11,963 nt of DNA, taken from contig CBDUST010000120.1 of NCBI GenBank assembly GCA_965369945.1, forward strand, positions 1 to 11,963, written 5' to 3'. Source of the DNA: JADFNO01 sp965369945 (lineage in GTDB: Bacteria; Planctomycetota; Phycisphaerae; Phycisphaerales; SM1A02). The position numbers and the translations under genes are program-made. The stretch's first letter is position 1. Each line of letters begins with the position of its first letter. The notes under the pieces are model-generated. The model was not told where the DNA came from, searched no databases, and saw only the letters and a list, made by a program, of their open reading frames with translations. Positions 5,422 through 11,963 of the stretch are shown one piece after another.

Positions 5422-5480
5422 GACTGGGGGGCTAACCCCAGCGTGGTTCATCTCGATATACTACCCTTGGCGGGCACTGA

Positions 5481-6092
5481 ATGCAACGTGTAATCGGCTA
5501 TATTGACGGGTTCAACCTCTACTACGGCCTAAAACAGCGAAAATGGCACCAGTTCTATTGGATTGACCCATTTGCCCTGGTCGCCGCGTTATTGCCCCCC
5601 TCACAGCAGCTTGTTGGGGTCAAGTACTTCACCGCCAGAGTTCGACAGCCCAAGACAAAACGGGACCGGCAGTCCAAATTCCTCGACGCCATTAGGGCTC
5701 ATTCCCAAGCTGAGATCATCCTAGGGAAGTTCTACCGGAAGCCTCGGCAATGCCGTAGCTGTCGCATCACCTGGACCACCTTTGAAGAGAAGATGACCGA
5801 CTGCGCGATATCTTGTCACATGGTCGCAGACGCCTTCCGGGACCAGTTCGACGCCGCTGTACTGGTAGGCGGTGACACCGATCTTGTGCCTCCAGTGAAG
5901 ATGGTTCGGCGATGGTTCCCCGAAAAGCGGATCACCGTTTGGTTCCCGCCCGCGAGGAAGAATCAAGCCGTGGCGGATGCCTGCCATGACGAAGGCTCTA
6001 TCAACGGCGGCCATCTGGCGGTTGCCGTCATGCCGGACACAATCGAAGTTGCCGAGGGTGTGAATGTCGAGCGCCCGGCTCAGTGGTATTGA
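5481..6092 (+). CDS. NYN domain (LabA/DUF88-type) putative RNase
   Basis: A 203-residue cytoplasmic protein. The PIN-like NYN fold is indicated by VIGYIDGFNLYYGL at 4-17 (the D-G/N-F-N signature, Asp9 and Asn12), KMTDCAISCHMVADAF at 104-119 (Asp107) and DAAVLVGGDTDLVPPVKMV at 124-142 (Asp132, Asp134). The acidic metal-binding residues expected of an active nuclease are all present. NYN proteins are predicted endoribonucleases acting on structured or tRNA-like RNAs in several known members. A CRSC pair (Cys91, Cys94) sits before the second motif. The start ATG at 5481 directly precedes the conserved strand; no strong Shine-Dalgarno is seen and TATACT (5457-5462) could be a -10 box. The gene's stop codon lies inside an 18-base direct repeat whose other copy is at 5367, which suggests it arrived as a unit. 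It is convergent with dnaN, with 47 bases between them. Confidence 0.87.
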   Translation: MQRVIGYIDGFNLYYGLKQRKWHQFYWIDPFALVAALLPPSQQLVGVKYFTARVRQPKTKRDRQSKFLDAIRAHSQAEIILGKFYRKPRQCRSCRITWTTFEEKMTDCAISCHMVADAFRDQFDAAVLVGGDTDLVPPVKMVRRWFPEKRITVWFPPARKNQAVADACHDEGSINGGHLAVAVMPDTIEVAEGVNVERPAQWY

Positions 6093-6112
6093 TGAGCCAA
6101 AGGGCTAGTTAC
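6090..6112 (+). repeat. Direct repeat flanking NYN gene, right copy
   Basis: The 18-base match to 5367-5384 begins with the TGA stop codon of the NYN gene. It is followed by CTCTTTTTTTCC, so the small hairpin AGCC-AAAG-GGCT plus the T-run could serve as a weak terminator for the NYN gene, convergent with dnaN. Confidence 0.75.
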
Positions 6113-6139
6113 CTCTTTTTTTCCAACTCGGCCGGGTCT

Positions 6140-7252
6140 CTATTGCAGGTTGACGGGCATGATGACGTAGGTGAACTCGCCGTCGGTCCTGAGCACGCCG
6201 GGCTTGTTCGGCGCCTTGAGTTCGATGGTGACCTTCCCGCCGTCGACAACGCCGAGCGCGTCGGTGATAAAGCCTGGGTTGAAGCCGATCTCTAACGGAT
6301 CGCCTTGATAGTCCTCAACCTTGACCTCGACGGTGGCCTCTCCCATCTCCGGGGCTCGGCTGCTGAGCGTGAGCGTGTCGTCCGCGAAGTTTAGGCGGAC
6401 GCCCTTCGACTCTTCATTGGTGAGTAGCGCGGCGCGCCTGATGGCGCTGGCCAGCGTCGCCGCATCGAACGAAACCTTCTTGTCCAGGTCCTTGGGTATT
6501 ACGTCCTCAAAGGGAGGGAACGCGCCCTCCACGAGCGTGCTGGAAAGCATGGCGGCCTCGGGACCCTCGCCGACCGCCAGACGGATTTGATTTTCCTCGA
6601 CAGCGATGCGCACAGGGGCATCGGGGTCGTCCACGAGCTTGGCGATGAGTTTAAGCGCCTTGCTTGGAATGATGCAGGAGGATTCGCCTTCACCGGTGAT
6701 GCAGTTACCCTTGGCCAGGGCCAGACGTCGGCCATCGGTAGCCACGAGCCGCAGTTGCTTCCCTTGGCGATCAAACAGCACGCCATTGATCGCGTAACGG
6801 CTGTGCTCGGCGGCGGCGGCAAACAAGGTCCGTGCGATCAATCTGCGGAGGTCTCCAGCCAAAATTTCGCAATCAACGGTCGCGTCGCCAAACTCGGGGA
6901 TCGGGGGAAACTCGCTCGGCTCATAGCCAAAGACCTTGAAATGCGAGTCGGCGCCTCGGATATGCACCGCTTGTTCTTCGGTTTCAATGGTCAGCGTGGG
7001 ATCGTCACAGGCGCGCACGATTTGCGTCAGCTTGTCCGCCGGGATGACGGCCTCGCCCGGCTGCTCGACGTCAACCTGCTCGACGCCAAGGCGTATTGAG
7101 ACCTGCAAGTCGGTGGCCCCAAGCACGAGCAGCCCTTCGTCCGCCGTGAGCTTGAAGCATCGCAGCACTGCGGTCGGGGTCCGGTTCGGGACGACGCCGC
7201 CAACAATGTTTAGCGCATCAACAAGCGCGGCACGTTCGCAAAGCACTTTCAT
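6140..7252 (-). CDS. dnaN: DNA polymerase III beta subunit (sliding clamp)
   Basis: A 370-residue protein of normal length for the bacterial beta clamp (E. coli 366). It forms the dimeric ring that tethers the replicative polymerase and recruits repair factors. Family signatures run in order: GLLVLGATDLQVSIR (40-54), the YEPSEFPPIP loop (110-119), FAAAAEHSRYAINGVLF (144-160), LRLVATDGRRLALAK (167-181), EGAFPPFEDVIPK (242-254) and the C-terminal YVIMPVNLQ (362-370), the counterpart of E. coli YVVMPM. The start at 7252 is supported by the family's usual MKV-type beginning; GAGG lies 11 bases upstream. It is not beside dnaA or recF here: the neighbours are the NYN gene (convergent) and transketolase (divergent), so it is separated from the classic origin cluster within this window. 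It appears intact. Confidence 0.97.
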   Translation of the reverse strand: MKVLCERAALVDALNIVGGVVPNRTPTAVLRCFKLTADEGLLVLGATDLQVSIRLGVEQVDVEQPGEAVIPADKLTQIVRACDDPTLTIETEEQAVHIRGADSHFKVFGYEPSEFPPIPEFGDATVDCEILAGDLRRLIARTLFAAAAEHSRYAINGVLFDRQGKQLRLVATDGRRLALAKGNCITGEGESSCIIPSKALKLIAKLVDDPDAPVRIAVEENQIRLAVGEGPEAAMLSSTLVEGAFPPFEDVIPKDLDKKVSFDAATLASAIRRAALLTNEESKGVRLNFADDTLTLSSRAPEMGEATVEVKVEDYQGDPLEIGFNPGFITDALGVVDGGKVTIELKAPNKPGVLRTDGEFTYVIMPVNLQ

Positions 7253-7423
7253 GATTGGTGAGCCCTCATTGATCTTCTTCCTTAGGTCCAGAGTGTAGCA
7301 ATCGCCGCAGCAGACGCGAGCAGAATACTACCCGGCCTCAGTGCGATCCTGAGTTTATTGTGCCCTAAGGCGATCTCGCCGGTCGGTTCAGACAGGCTAT
7401 CCACGATTGGCGCGGAATCCGGT

Positions 7424-7452
7424 TTGCTTCAGCGGGCAGTCCATGAGATACT
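7424..7452 (+). promoter_or_regulatory. Possible promoter for transketolase
   Basis: TTGCTT (7424-7429), a 17-base spacer and GATACT (7447-7452) make a weak sigma-70-like pair in the 268-base divergent spacer between dnaN and the transketolase gene, leaving a leader of about 60 bases. Only spacing and partial consensus support it. Confidence 0.25.
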
Positions 7453-7520
7453 GTGGGGCTCGTCAGGCTGAAGCTTGTCTGCGGTCGGTCACGGCCGTAC
7501 GCCCGTAGGAAAGGAATTCG

Positions 7521-9485
7521 ATGTCGTTTGAAGCTGCCGTCCACACCAAAGCCATTCAGCTCGATCACACCTGCCTGGACATGTGTGCCACTGCGGGAAG
7601 TGGTCACCCCACCAGTGCGTTGAGCCTGGGGCACCTCGTGACGGTGCTGTTGTATCACAGCATGCGTTGGCTGCCCGAACACCCGCGGTATGTCGGCTCG
7701 GACCGGCTGGTGCTGTCGGAGGGGCATGCGGTGCCCATTCTCTACGCGGCGCTGGCGGATCTGGGGGCGGTGGTCGGCGAGGGCGACCAGGCACGTCCAC
7801 TGACAATGAACGACGTGTTCACGTTGCGGGAGGCGGATTCGTGTCTGGACGGTCACCCGAGCCCAATGGAGGGCGTCGGCTTCTTCGATGCCGCGACGGG
7901 GTCGCTGGGACAGGGTTTGTCGGTGGCTGCCGGGCTGGGCGTGGCGGCGAGGCACAGTGGGTTGGACAAGCGAATTTATTGCCTCATCGGCGACGGCGAG
8001 TCCAGAGAGGGACAAGTCACCGAGGCTTTGGACTTCATCATCGATCAGAAGTTGGCCAATGTGCTGGCGATCTTCAACTGCAACGGCTACGGCCAAGCGG
8101 ACCAGGTCAGCAGCCAACAGTCGCCGGAGGTTCTGGTCCGGAAGCTCGAGGCGATCGGTTTTGCGGTTATCGATATTGATGGGCATGATCCGCAAGCGAT
8201 TAGCGGAGCGTTCGAACAGTTCATTGAGAATCAGCAATCCGAGAAGCCGACGGCGCTGGTGGCCCGAACGATCAAGGGATGGGGCGCCGCGTCAATTCAG
8301 GGCCCCGGCTGGCACGGGAAGCCGCCTACGGGTGATGCGCTGGAGCAGGCGCGAACTGAACTCAAAGAGACGGGCGTCGGGCTCACCTCGGCGCTGGCCG
8401 GTGATGAGCTACGGATATATCCGCCGACCGAACACCACCCGAGCGAAAAAACGCCGACGCAACCAATGAGCTTTGAGCAGGCGATGAAGCACTTCGAACT
8501 GGAGTCGGCTCAAAAGAGCGGCAGACTGGCGACGCGCAAAGCCTACGGCCTGGCGCTGCGTTCGCTAGGCCACGCTAATCCTGACGTCTTTGTGCTGGAT
8601 GGAGATGTCGGTAACTCGACGTTCGCAGAATGGTTCGGCAAAGACGAGGCGTTATCCGATCGGTTTCTGGAGTGCAAGATCGCTGAGCAGAACATGTTCT
8701 CCGCCGCCGTCGGTTTGTCAGCCGCAGGCAAGATTCCGTTTTGCTCGACGTTCAGCAAGTTCGTGACGCGCGGCTACGACCAAATCGAAATGGCGATCAA
8801 CTCCGGTGCGAATATCAAAATCGTCGGTAGTCATAGCGGCATCTCGCTGGCGGCAGACGGACCGAGCCAAATGGCCCTGCCTGATGTCGCTTGGTTTAGG
8901 AGTTGGAGCACAGTCAAGAATCATCGCTCAGAGCCGGGGTGTTACGTCCTTCAACCGGCGGACGCCTATGCGGCCTATGCCCTGACGCTGGCGATGGCCG
9001 AATACCACGGCGTGTGCTATATGCGAACCGCACGGCCGGATGTCGAGTTCATCTATAACGACACGTCGGCGTTCACGCTCGGCGGTTTCGAAGTGCTCAC
9101 GAAGGGTCGGGATCTACTGATCGTCTCGGCGGGGTATATGCTCCACGAATGCAACAAGGCACTCGATTCACTGGACAAGGCGGGAATTGATGCAACGCTG
9201 GTCGATCTGTACTCGCTCCCGTTCGACAAAGAAGCGCTGCTCGATCTGGCCAACGAAAACGGCGGGTACGTTCTTACGGTTGAGGACAACTACGGAGGCG
9301 GCTTGGGTTCAGCGATCGCCGATGCCGTGACGGACTCCGGCGATGCGTTCACGATTGAGCAGATGTTCGTGCGCAAGATTCCCAAATCCGCACGGGATGA
9401 GCAGGGGATTCTCAAGCTCTGCGGCCTCCATCACCAGGACATCACGCACAAGGCGGCTCAGATGCTGGGCGTGGTCAGTGTGTGA
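7521..9485 (+). CDS. tkt: Transketolase, animal-type subfamily
   Basis: A full-length 654-residue ThDP enzyme of the non-oxidative pentose phosphate pathway that moves two-carbon units between sugar phosphates in the cytoplasm. Features: substrate and cofactor histidines in SGHP (27-30), SEGHA (66-70, His69) and GHPS (111-114); ThDP-binding GDGESREGQ (157-165) with the metal-site Asn at about 186-188; the catalytic Glu389 in AEQNM; and SHSGISLAADGPSQMALPD (437-455). Where E. coli transketolase has a His (GPTHQ), this protein has Gln, as in mammalian transketolase (GPSQMALED). FCSTFSKFVTRGYDQI (407-422) also follows the animal form. N- and C-terminal halves are fused, unlike split archaeal-type enzymes. 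AAGGA 5 bases before the ATG supports the start. It is divergent from dnaN and ends 12 bases from the convergent lipoprotein gene. Confidence 0.96.
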   Translation: MSFEAAVHTKAIQLDHTCLDMCATAGSGHPTSALSLGHLVTVLLYHSMRWLPEHPRYVGSDRLVLSEGHAVPILYAALADLGAVVGEGDQARPLTMNDVFTLREADSCLDGHPSPMEGVGFFDAATGSLGQGLSVAAGLGVAARHSGLDKRIYCLIGDGESREGQVTEALDFIIDQKLANVLAIFNCNGYGQADQVSSQQSPEVLVRKLEAIGFAVIDIDGHDPQAISGAFEQFIENQQSEKPTALVARTIKGWGAASIQGPGWHGKPPTGDALEQARTELKETGVGLTSALAGDELRIYPPTEHHPSEKTPTQPMSFEQAMKHFELESAQKSGRLATRKAYGLALRSLGHANPDVFVLDGDVGNSTFAEWFGKDEALSDRFLECKIAEQNMFSAAVGLSAAGKIPFCSTFSKFVTRGYDQIEMAINSGANIKIVGSHSGISLAADGPSQMALPDVAWFRSWSTVKNHRSEPGCYVLQPADAYAAYALTLAMAEYHGVCYMRTARPDVEFIYNDTSAFTLGGFEVLTKGRDLLIVSAGYMLHECNKALDSLDKAGIDATLVDLYSLPFDKEALLDLANENGGYVLTVEDNYGGGLGSAIADAVTDSGDAFTIEQMFVRKIPKSARDEQGILKLCGLHHQDITHKAAQMLGVVSV

Positions 9486-9497
9486 CCGACCGTCCCT

Positions 9498-10124
9498 TTA
9501 GCGACTTGGGATCGCCAGGGCCCAGTGGGCCCCGGACAGCGCATCAACGACGGTGACACCGCCGCCGAAGATTGAGAGCTTGAAGTTGTCTTGAGGGGCT
9601 GGGAATCCGGAGAGAACCACCTCGTCGCGGCCTGAGCTTGGGTGCCGCCAGCGCCAGGATTCCTCTTTGTGCTGGAGGTAACGGATCAGGGCCTCGCTAT
9701 CTCCTGGGCCAACCACCCACTTCAACTTACCGCGGTCGGTACTCAGGGTCACGACGCGGATGTCTCGCAATTGTGGGTCGTCCAGCGGGATGTTATTGAA
9801 CTGCTGGTCGTAGTGCAGCGTCCCCACGAGAAACACAAACCAACTCCGCCCATCGATAGAACGGCGCCCCAGAAGGACGGCCTGCACGTCGGAATGGCTC
9901 GGTAAAAGGATGGGCACTCCGCCGGTATCGGCGCGAAGAAGACCGAACTTCCGCTGCGACGGCCGCTGAGCGACGTTTCGCAGCGCGTTGAGATCGCCGT
10001 CGCCTTGCTCGGCAACATACGTCTGCACGGACGTTTGCCACGCCTTGATGGCCTTGGGGGTTCCAGCGCACCCGATTGCGCCGAGCGTAAGAATCAAACC
10101 AAGAATGACACGAAGGATATTCAT
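9498..10124 (-). CDS. Small lipoprotein, unknown family
   Basis: A 208-residue protein. Residues 1-19 are a short signal peptide ending in a lipobox (GAIGC, Cys19), indicating lipidation and envelope location. The mature part has no family I recognise. It looks like a compact alpha/beta domain: a predicted helix at about 24-40, strands around 68-105 (GVPILLP, AVLLGRR, WFVFLVGTLHY) and 121-138, a helix at 142-154 and strands at 168-206. Only Cys19 is present, so no disulfide is possible. ATG 10124 was chosen because the signal peptide begins there; upstream in-frame sequence is an off-frame reading of the ankyrin gene. AGGCG and GAGG lie just upstream. It follows the ankyrin gene by 31 bases on the same strand, so the two are probably co-transcribed and may work together. 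Confidence 0.75.
   Translation of the reverse strand: MNILRVILGLILTLGAIGCAGTPKAIKAWQTSVQTYVAEQGDGDLNALRNVAQRPSQRKFGLLRADTGGVPILLPSHSDVQAVLLGRRSIDGRSWFVFLVGTLHYDQQFNNIPLDDPQLRDIRVVTLSTDRGKLKWVVGPGDSEALIRYLQHKEESWRWRHPSSGRDEVVLSGFPAPQDNFKLSIFGGGVTVVDALSGAHWALAIPSR
9515..9535. terminator. Strong hairpin at convergent gene ends
   Basis: GGGCCC-AGT-GGGCCC (9518-9532), with an outer CC/GG pair, lies inside the last codons of the lipoprotein gene and 30 bases past the transketolase stop. No T-run follows. It may help end rightward transcription; its coding position makes this uncertain. Confidence 0.25.
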
Positions 10125-10155
10125 CGCCTGACAAGCCTCGCTAGATCGCGCAGAA

Positions 10156-11963
10156 CTATTCGAAGCCCCCTGTGTTGTGAGCGCTGATAACCGCAGCGGC
10201 GAGTTCGTTGCCGTTGGAGGACGCCAAGTCAAAGGGAGATTTTCCCACAGCAGTTCTGGCGTCGGGATCGGCGCCGTGGTCCAGCAGCAGGTTGACCAAT
10301 GCGTTATGACCCGCACGAGCCGCCTCGTGCAACGGCGTCGAGCCGGCTTGGGTCCGCGCGTTCGCGTTCGCACCCAGATCCAGGAGCATCGCCGCCAACG
10401 CGCCATGCCCATGGCGGGCCGCTTGATGCAGCGGCGTCGAACCGGACTGGTCGCTTGCATAGAGATCGGCTCCGGCCTGCAAAAGCAAATTCGCAAGCTC
10501 TATCTGACCATTCTTCGCCGCGTCATGCAGCGCCGTCCAGCCAAACTCGTCCGAGGCGTTCAGATCAGCGCGGCTGGCGATGAGGATCCTCGTCGCATCC
10601 TTCCGACCCCGGGATACCGCAAAATGAAGCGGCGTCGTGTTGAAGTCGGCCCGGGCGTTGACATCAGCGCCATGACCCAGCAGTAATTGGATCACCGGCA
10701 GGTGGCCCCACAGTGTTGCGCGGTGAAGAGGCGTCTCGCCTAAGTGATCCTCCGCGCTCACGTCGCCGCCGTCGGCTAGGAACATTTCGATCGTACGCAG
10801 GTTCGGATAGCGCCCAGCCCAATGCAGCGGCGTGCGCCCGCGTGAATCCTTCGCATTCACGTTCGCGCCATAGGAAATCAGAATGTCCACCACGCTGGGA
10901 TGTCCGATGGCCCGGTGCAAAGCAGAGGCGTTGAGATGATCGGCCGCGTTGACGTGAGCGCCCCGTGACAGCAACAACTCAACCAGAGCACCGTGACCGG
11001 CACCGGCCGCAACGTGCAGCGCCGTCTCTCGGCCCGGGCCGTGGGAGCTTGCGCTCGAGCGAACCGGCATGTTGATGTCCACGCCTCGATGCAACAATCG
11101 CTTGACTTCCTCACCGTTTGCCTGCATCGCAGCCCAATAGAGCGCTACGTCGTCATCGGTTTGATCGTCACTCGTAGGAGGTGCGTCAAAGCACGTATTG
11201 CCGATCGAGATCAGCTCGTCGCAGGAGCCGCGATGGCCGTAGTCCTCACCGTAGTAAGTCGACAGCTCATCGACGAGCCGGTCGAAGTATGCCCGCGGTC
11301 TGGTGTTGCCGTTATCGTCGGCGTACCACTGAAGGATGCTGTCGGCTCGCTTGCGAACGGCTTTCCGGACGGGCTTGCGCATCCCGCGCTCGAAGCGACT
11401 TGGATTGAGCGCCTCGTTGAAATGGTCGCTAATGAAGGCCGAAAAGAAGGCGGAGCCTCGGCGGACGCGGCGGTCGAGCCGCCAATAGTCCCCAGCCAGA
11501 TTGACCATCGGCTTGTGCAATTCACCTTTGATTCGAGTCTCGCGATTGAGGTTCAAATAGAACTTCAGGCCCGCGTAATTCGAAGCAAGGTCGGCATTGG
11601 AGTACGCCCCGGCAGAGAGCAGCCCAACCAAGCCTGTCTCGGCAATTAGAAGTCCATCGGTGCCGACGGCCACGGCTCGGCGCGTGGCCTCGGCCTCGCT
11701 GGCGCCGTCACGTCGAGCCCTGCGATAGGCCTTGTAGTAGTGATATCCCATGTCGGTGAAGTGTCCGACCTTATCCGTGCCGTGATAGGTTCCATACACC
11801 TTTATTGTCGAAGCATGCCAAAGGCGGAAGACCTGCCGCGGATCGAGCGGGAAGTGCACGTGTTGATAGATGTTGTACAGCGTCGTTTCGTAGCCAATGA
11901 GCTGACCCGGGTATTGGCGCGCCATCGCCCTGGACTTGGTCAGGTGCTCCAACTTCTCGATGA
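10156..11963 (-). CDS. Ankyrin-repeat protein with unassigned N-terminal domain (partial)
   Basis: The reading frame is open through the right edge, so the 5' end is missing; 598 residues can be counted from a TTG at 11952, and further in-frame codons precede it. Residues about 1-255 form a domain I cannot name, with conserved-looking YHGTDKVGHFTDMGYHYYKAY (56-76), a hydrophobic helix TDGLLIAETGLVGLLSAGAY (98-117) and SNADLASNYAGLKFYLNL (118-135). The D-K-x-G-H-F pattern recalls small membrane-associated families with a DKxxHF motif (tentative). Residues about 267-592 hold about ten ankyrin repeats (TPLHxAAxxGHxxxVxLLLxxGADxNAR), the first and last degenerate; they are protein-binding modules. 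No Cys-rich or catalytic motif is evident in the repeats. A small lipoprotein gene follows 31 bases downstream, suggesting an envelope context. Confidence 0.88.
   Translation of the reverse strand, partial: IEKLEHLTKSRAMARQYPGQLIGYETTLYNIYQHVHFPLDPRQVFRLWHASTIKVYGTYHGTDKVGHFTDMGYHYYKAYRRARRDGASEAEATRRAVAVGTDGLLIAETGLVGLLSAGAYSNADLASNYAGLKFYLNLNRETRIKGELHKPMVNLAGDYWRLDRRVRRGSAFFSAFISDHFNEALNPSRFERGMRKPVRKAVRKRADSILQWYADDNGNTRPRAYFDRLVDELSTYYGEDYGHRGSCDELISIGNTCFDAPPTSDDQTDDDVALYWAAMQANGEEVKRLLHRGVDINMPVRSSASSHGPGRETALHVAAGAGHGALVELLLSRGAHVNAADHLNASALHRAIGHPSVVDILISYGANVNAKDSRGRTPLHWAGRYPNLRTIEMFLADGGDVSAEDHLGETPLHRATLWGHLPVIQLLLGHGADVNARADFNTTPLHFAVSRGRKDATRILIASRADLNASDEFGWTALHDAAKNGQIELANLLLQAGADLYASDQSGSTPLHQAARHGHGALAAMLLDLGANANARTQAGSTPLHEAARAGHNALVNLLLDHGADPDARTAVGKSPFDLASSNGNELAAAVISAHNTGGFE

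Larger units (their letters stand above)
5122..5480. other. Non-coding stretch between tRNA-like gene and NYN gene
   Basis: No ORF is supported. In order it holds an AT-rich patch with TATAAT (5137-5142, no matching -35), the first repeat copy (5176-5198), a plus-strand terminator (5206-5236), a 10-base tandem repeat (5241-5275), the second repeat copy (5367-5389), a minus-strand terminator (5390-5421), a CTGGGG/CCCCAG hairpin (5424-5441) and TATACT (5457-5462) before the NYN gene. The density of repeats and hairpins suggests repeated insertion or rearrangement. Confidence 0.6.

Noticed and set aside
5131..5464. GTAGTATAT (5131-5139) and its inverse ATATACTAC (5456-5464) as possible element ends
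   Set aside because: Nine bases over about 300 bp is near chance, and the flanking sequence does not extend the match.
7395..7405. CTATCCACG, similar to a DnaA box, in the dnaN/transketolase spacer, suggesting an origin
   Set aside because: It is a single site with two mismatches; no cluster, no AT-rich unwinding region and no dnaA nearby.
7365..8237. A 290-residue minus-strand frame opposite the transketolase start
   Set aside because: It is antisense to an unambiguous transketolase; its Arg/Gln/His-rich composition is typical of a shadow frame.
1..11963. CRISPR array, integrase, transposase or complete insertion sequence
   Set aside because: No regularly spaced repeat-spacer array and no recombinase or transposase motif was seen on either strand.

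Overview
The window reads as bacterial chromosome with fairly high G+C. It has clear housekeeping genes (beta sliding clamp dnaN, transketolase), an envelope/redox cluster, an ankyrin-repeat operon cut by the right edge, and a patch of accessory DNA between them. The organism is probably an environmental, Gram-negative-type bacterium: there are two lipoproteins and a Sec-exported DsbD-like protein. I lean to Planctomycetota or a neighbouring phylum. The basis is the mix of weak ribosome-binding sites, periplasmic redoxin/DsbD-like proteins and 'cacggagacacggag'-type dispersed repeats; no marker here proves it.

Left part (1-2791): positions 1-545 hold no convincing gene but carry two diverged copies of a dispersed repeat and a triplicated CAAAGTTAAGC motif. 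Next come a leftward rhodanese-fold lipoprotein lacking the catalytic Cys (546-998) and, divergent from it, an exported DsbD N-terminal-like protein (1219-2121) followed by a periplasmic redoxin (2177-2791). The last two look like one thiol-redox transcription unit. A gene-poor 580-base stretch with two strong tandem hairpins follows.

Centre (3315-6112): an accessory patch. It holds a leftward DUF3800 protein, a hairpin-rich spacer, a leftward coiled-coil plus winged-helix-like protein, a divergent 52-residue charged protein, a tRNA-Gly(GCC)-like gene with an unpaired acceptor tip, two intrinsic terminators of opposite polarity, short tandem repeats, and a NYN/PIN-like nuclease gene flanked by 18-base direct repeats. 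Two predicted nuclease-fold proteins beside a deviant tRNA, next to conserved genes, is the best candidate here for an undescribed RNA-directed or defence-like locus. That link is inference.

Right part (6140-11963): leftward dnaN, divergent from a full-length transketolase whose motifs are of the animal type. Convergent with the transketolase is a leftward two-gene unit: a large protein with an unassigned N-terminal domain and about ten ankyrin repeats (5' end outside the window), followed by a small lipoprotein.
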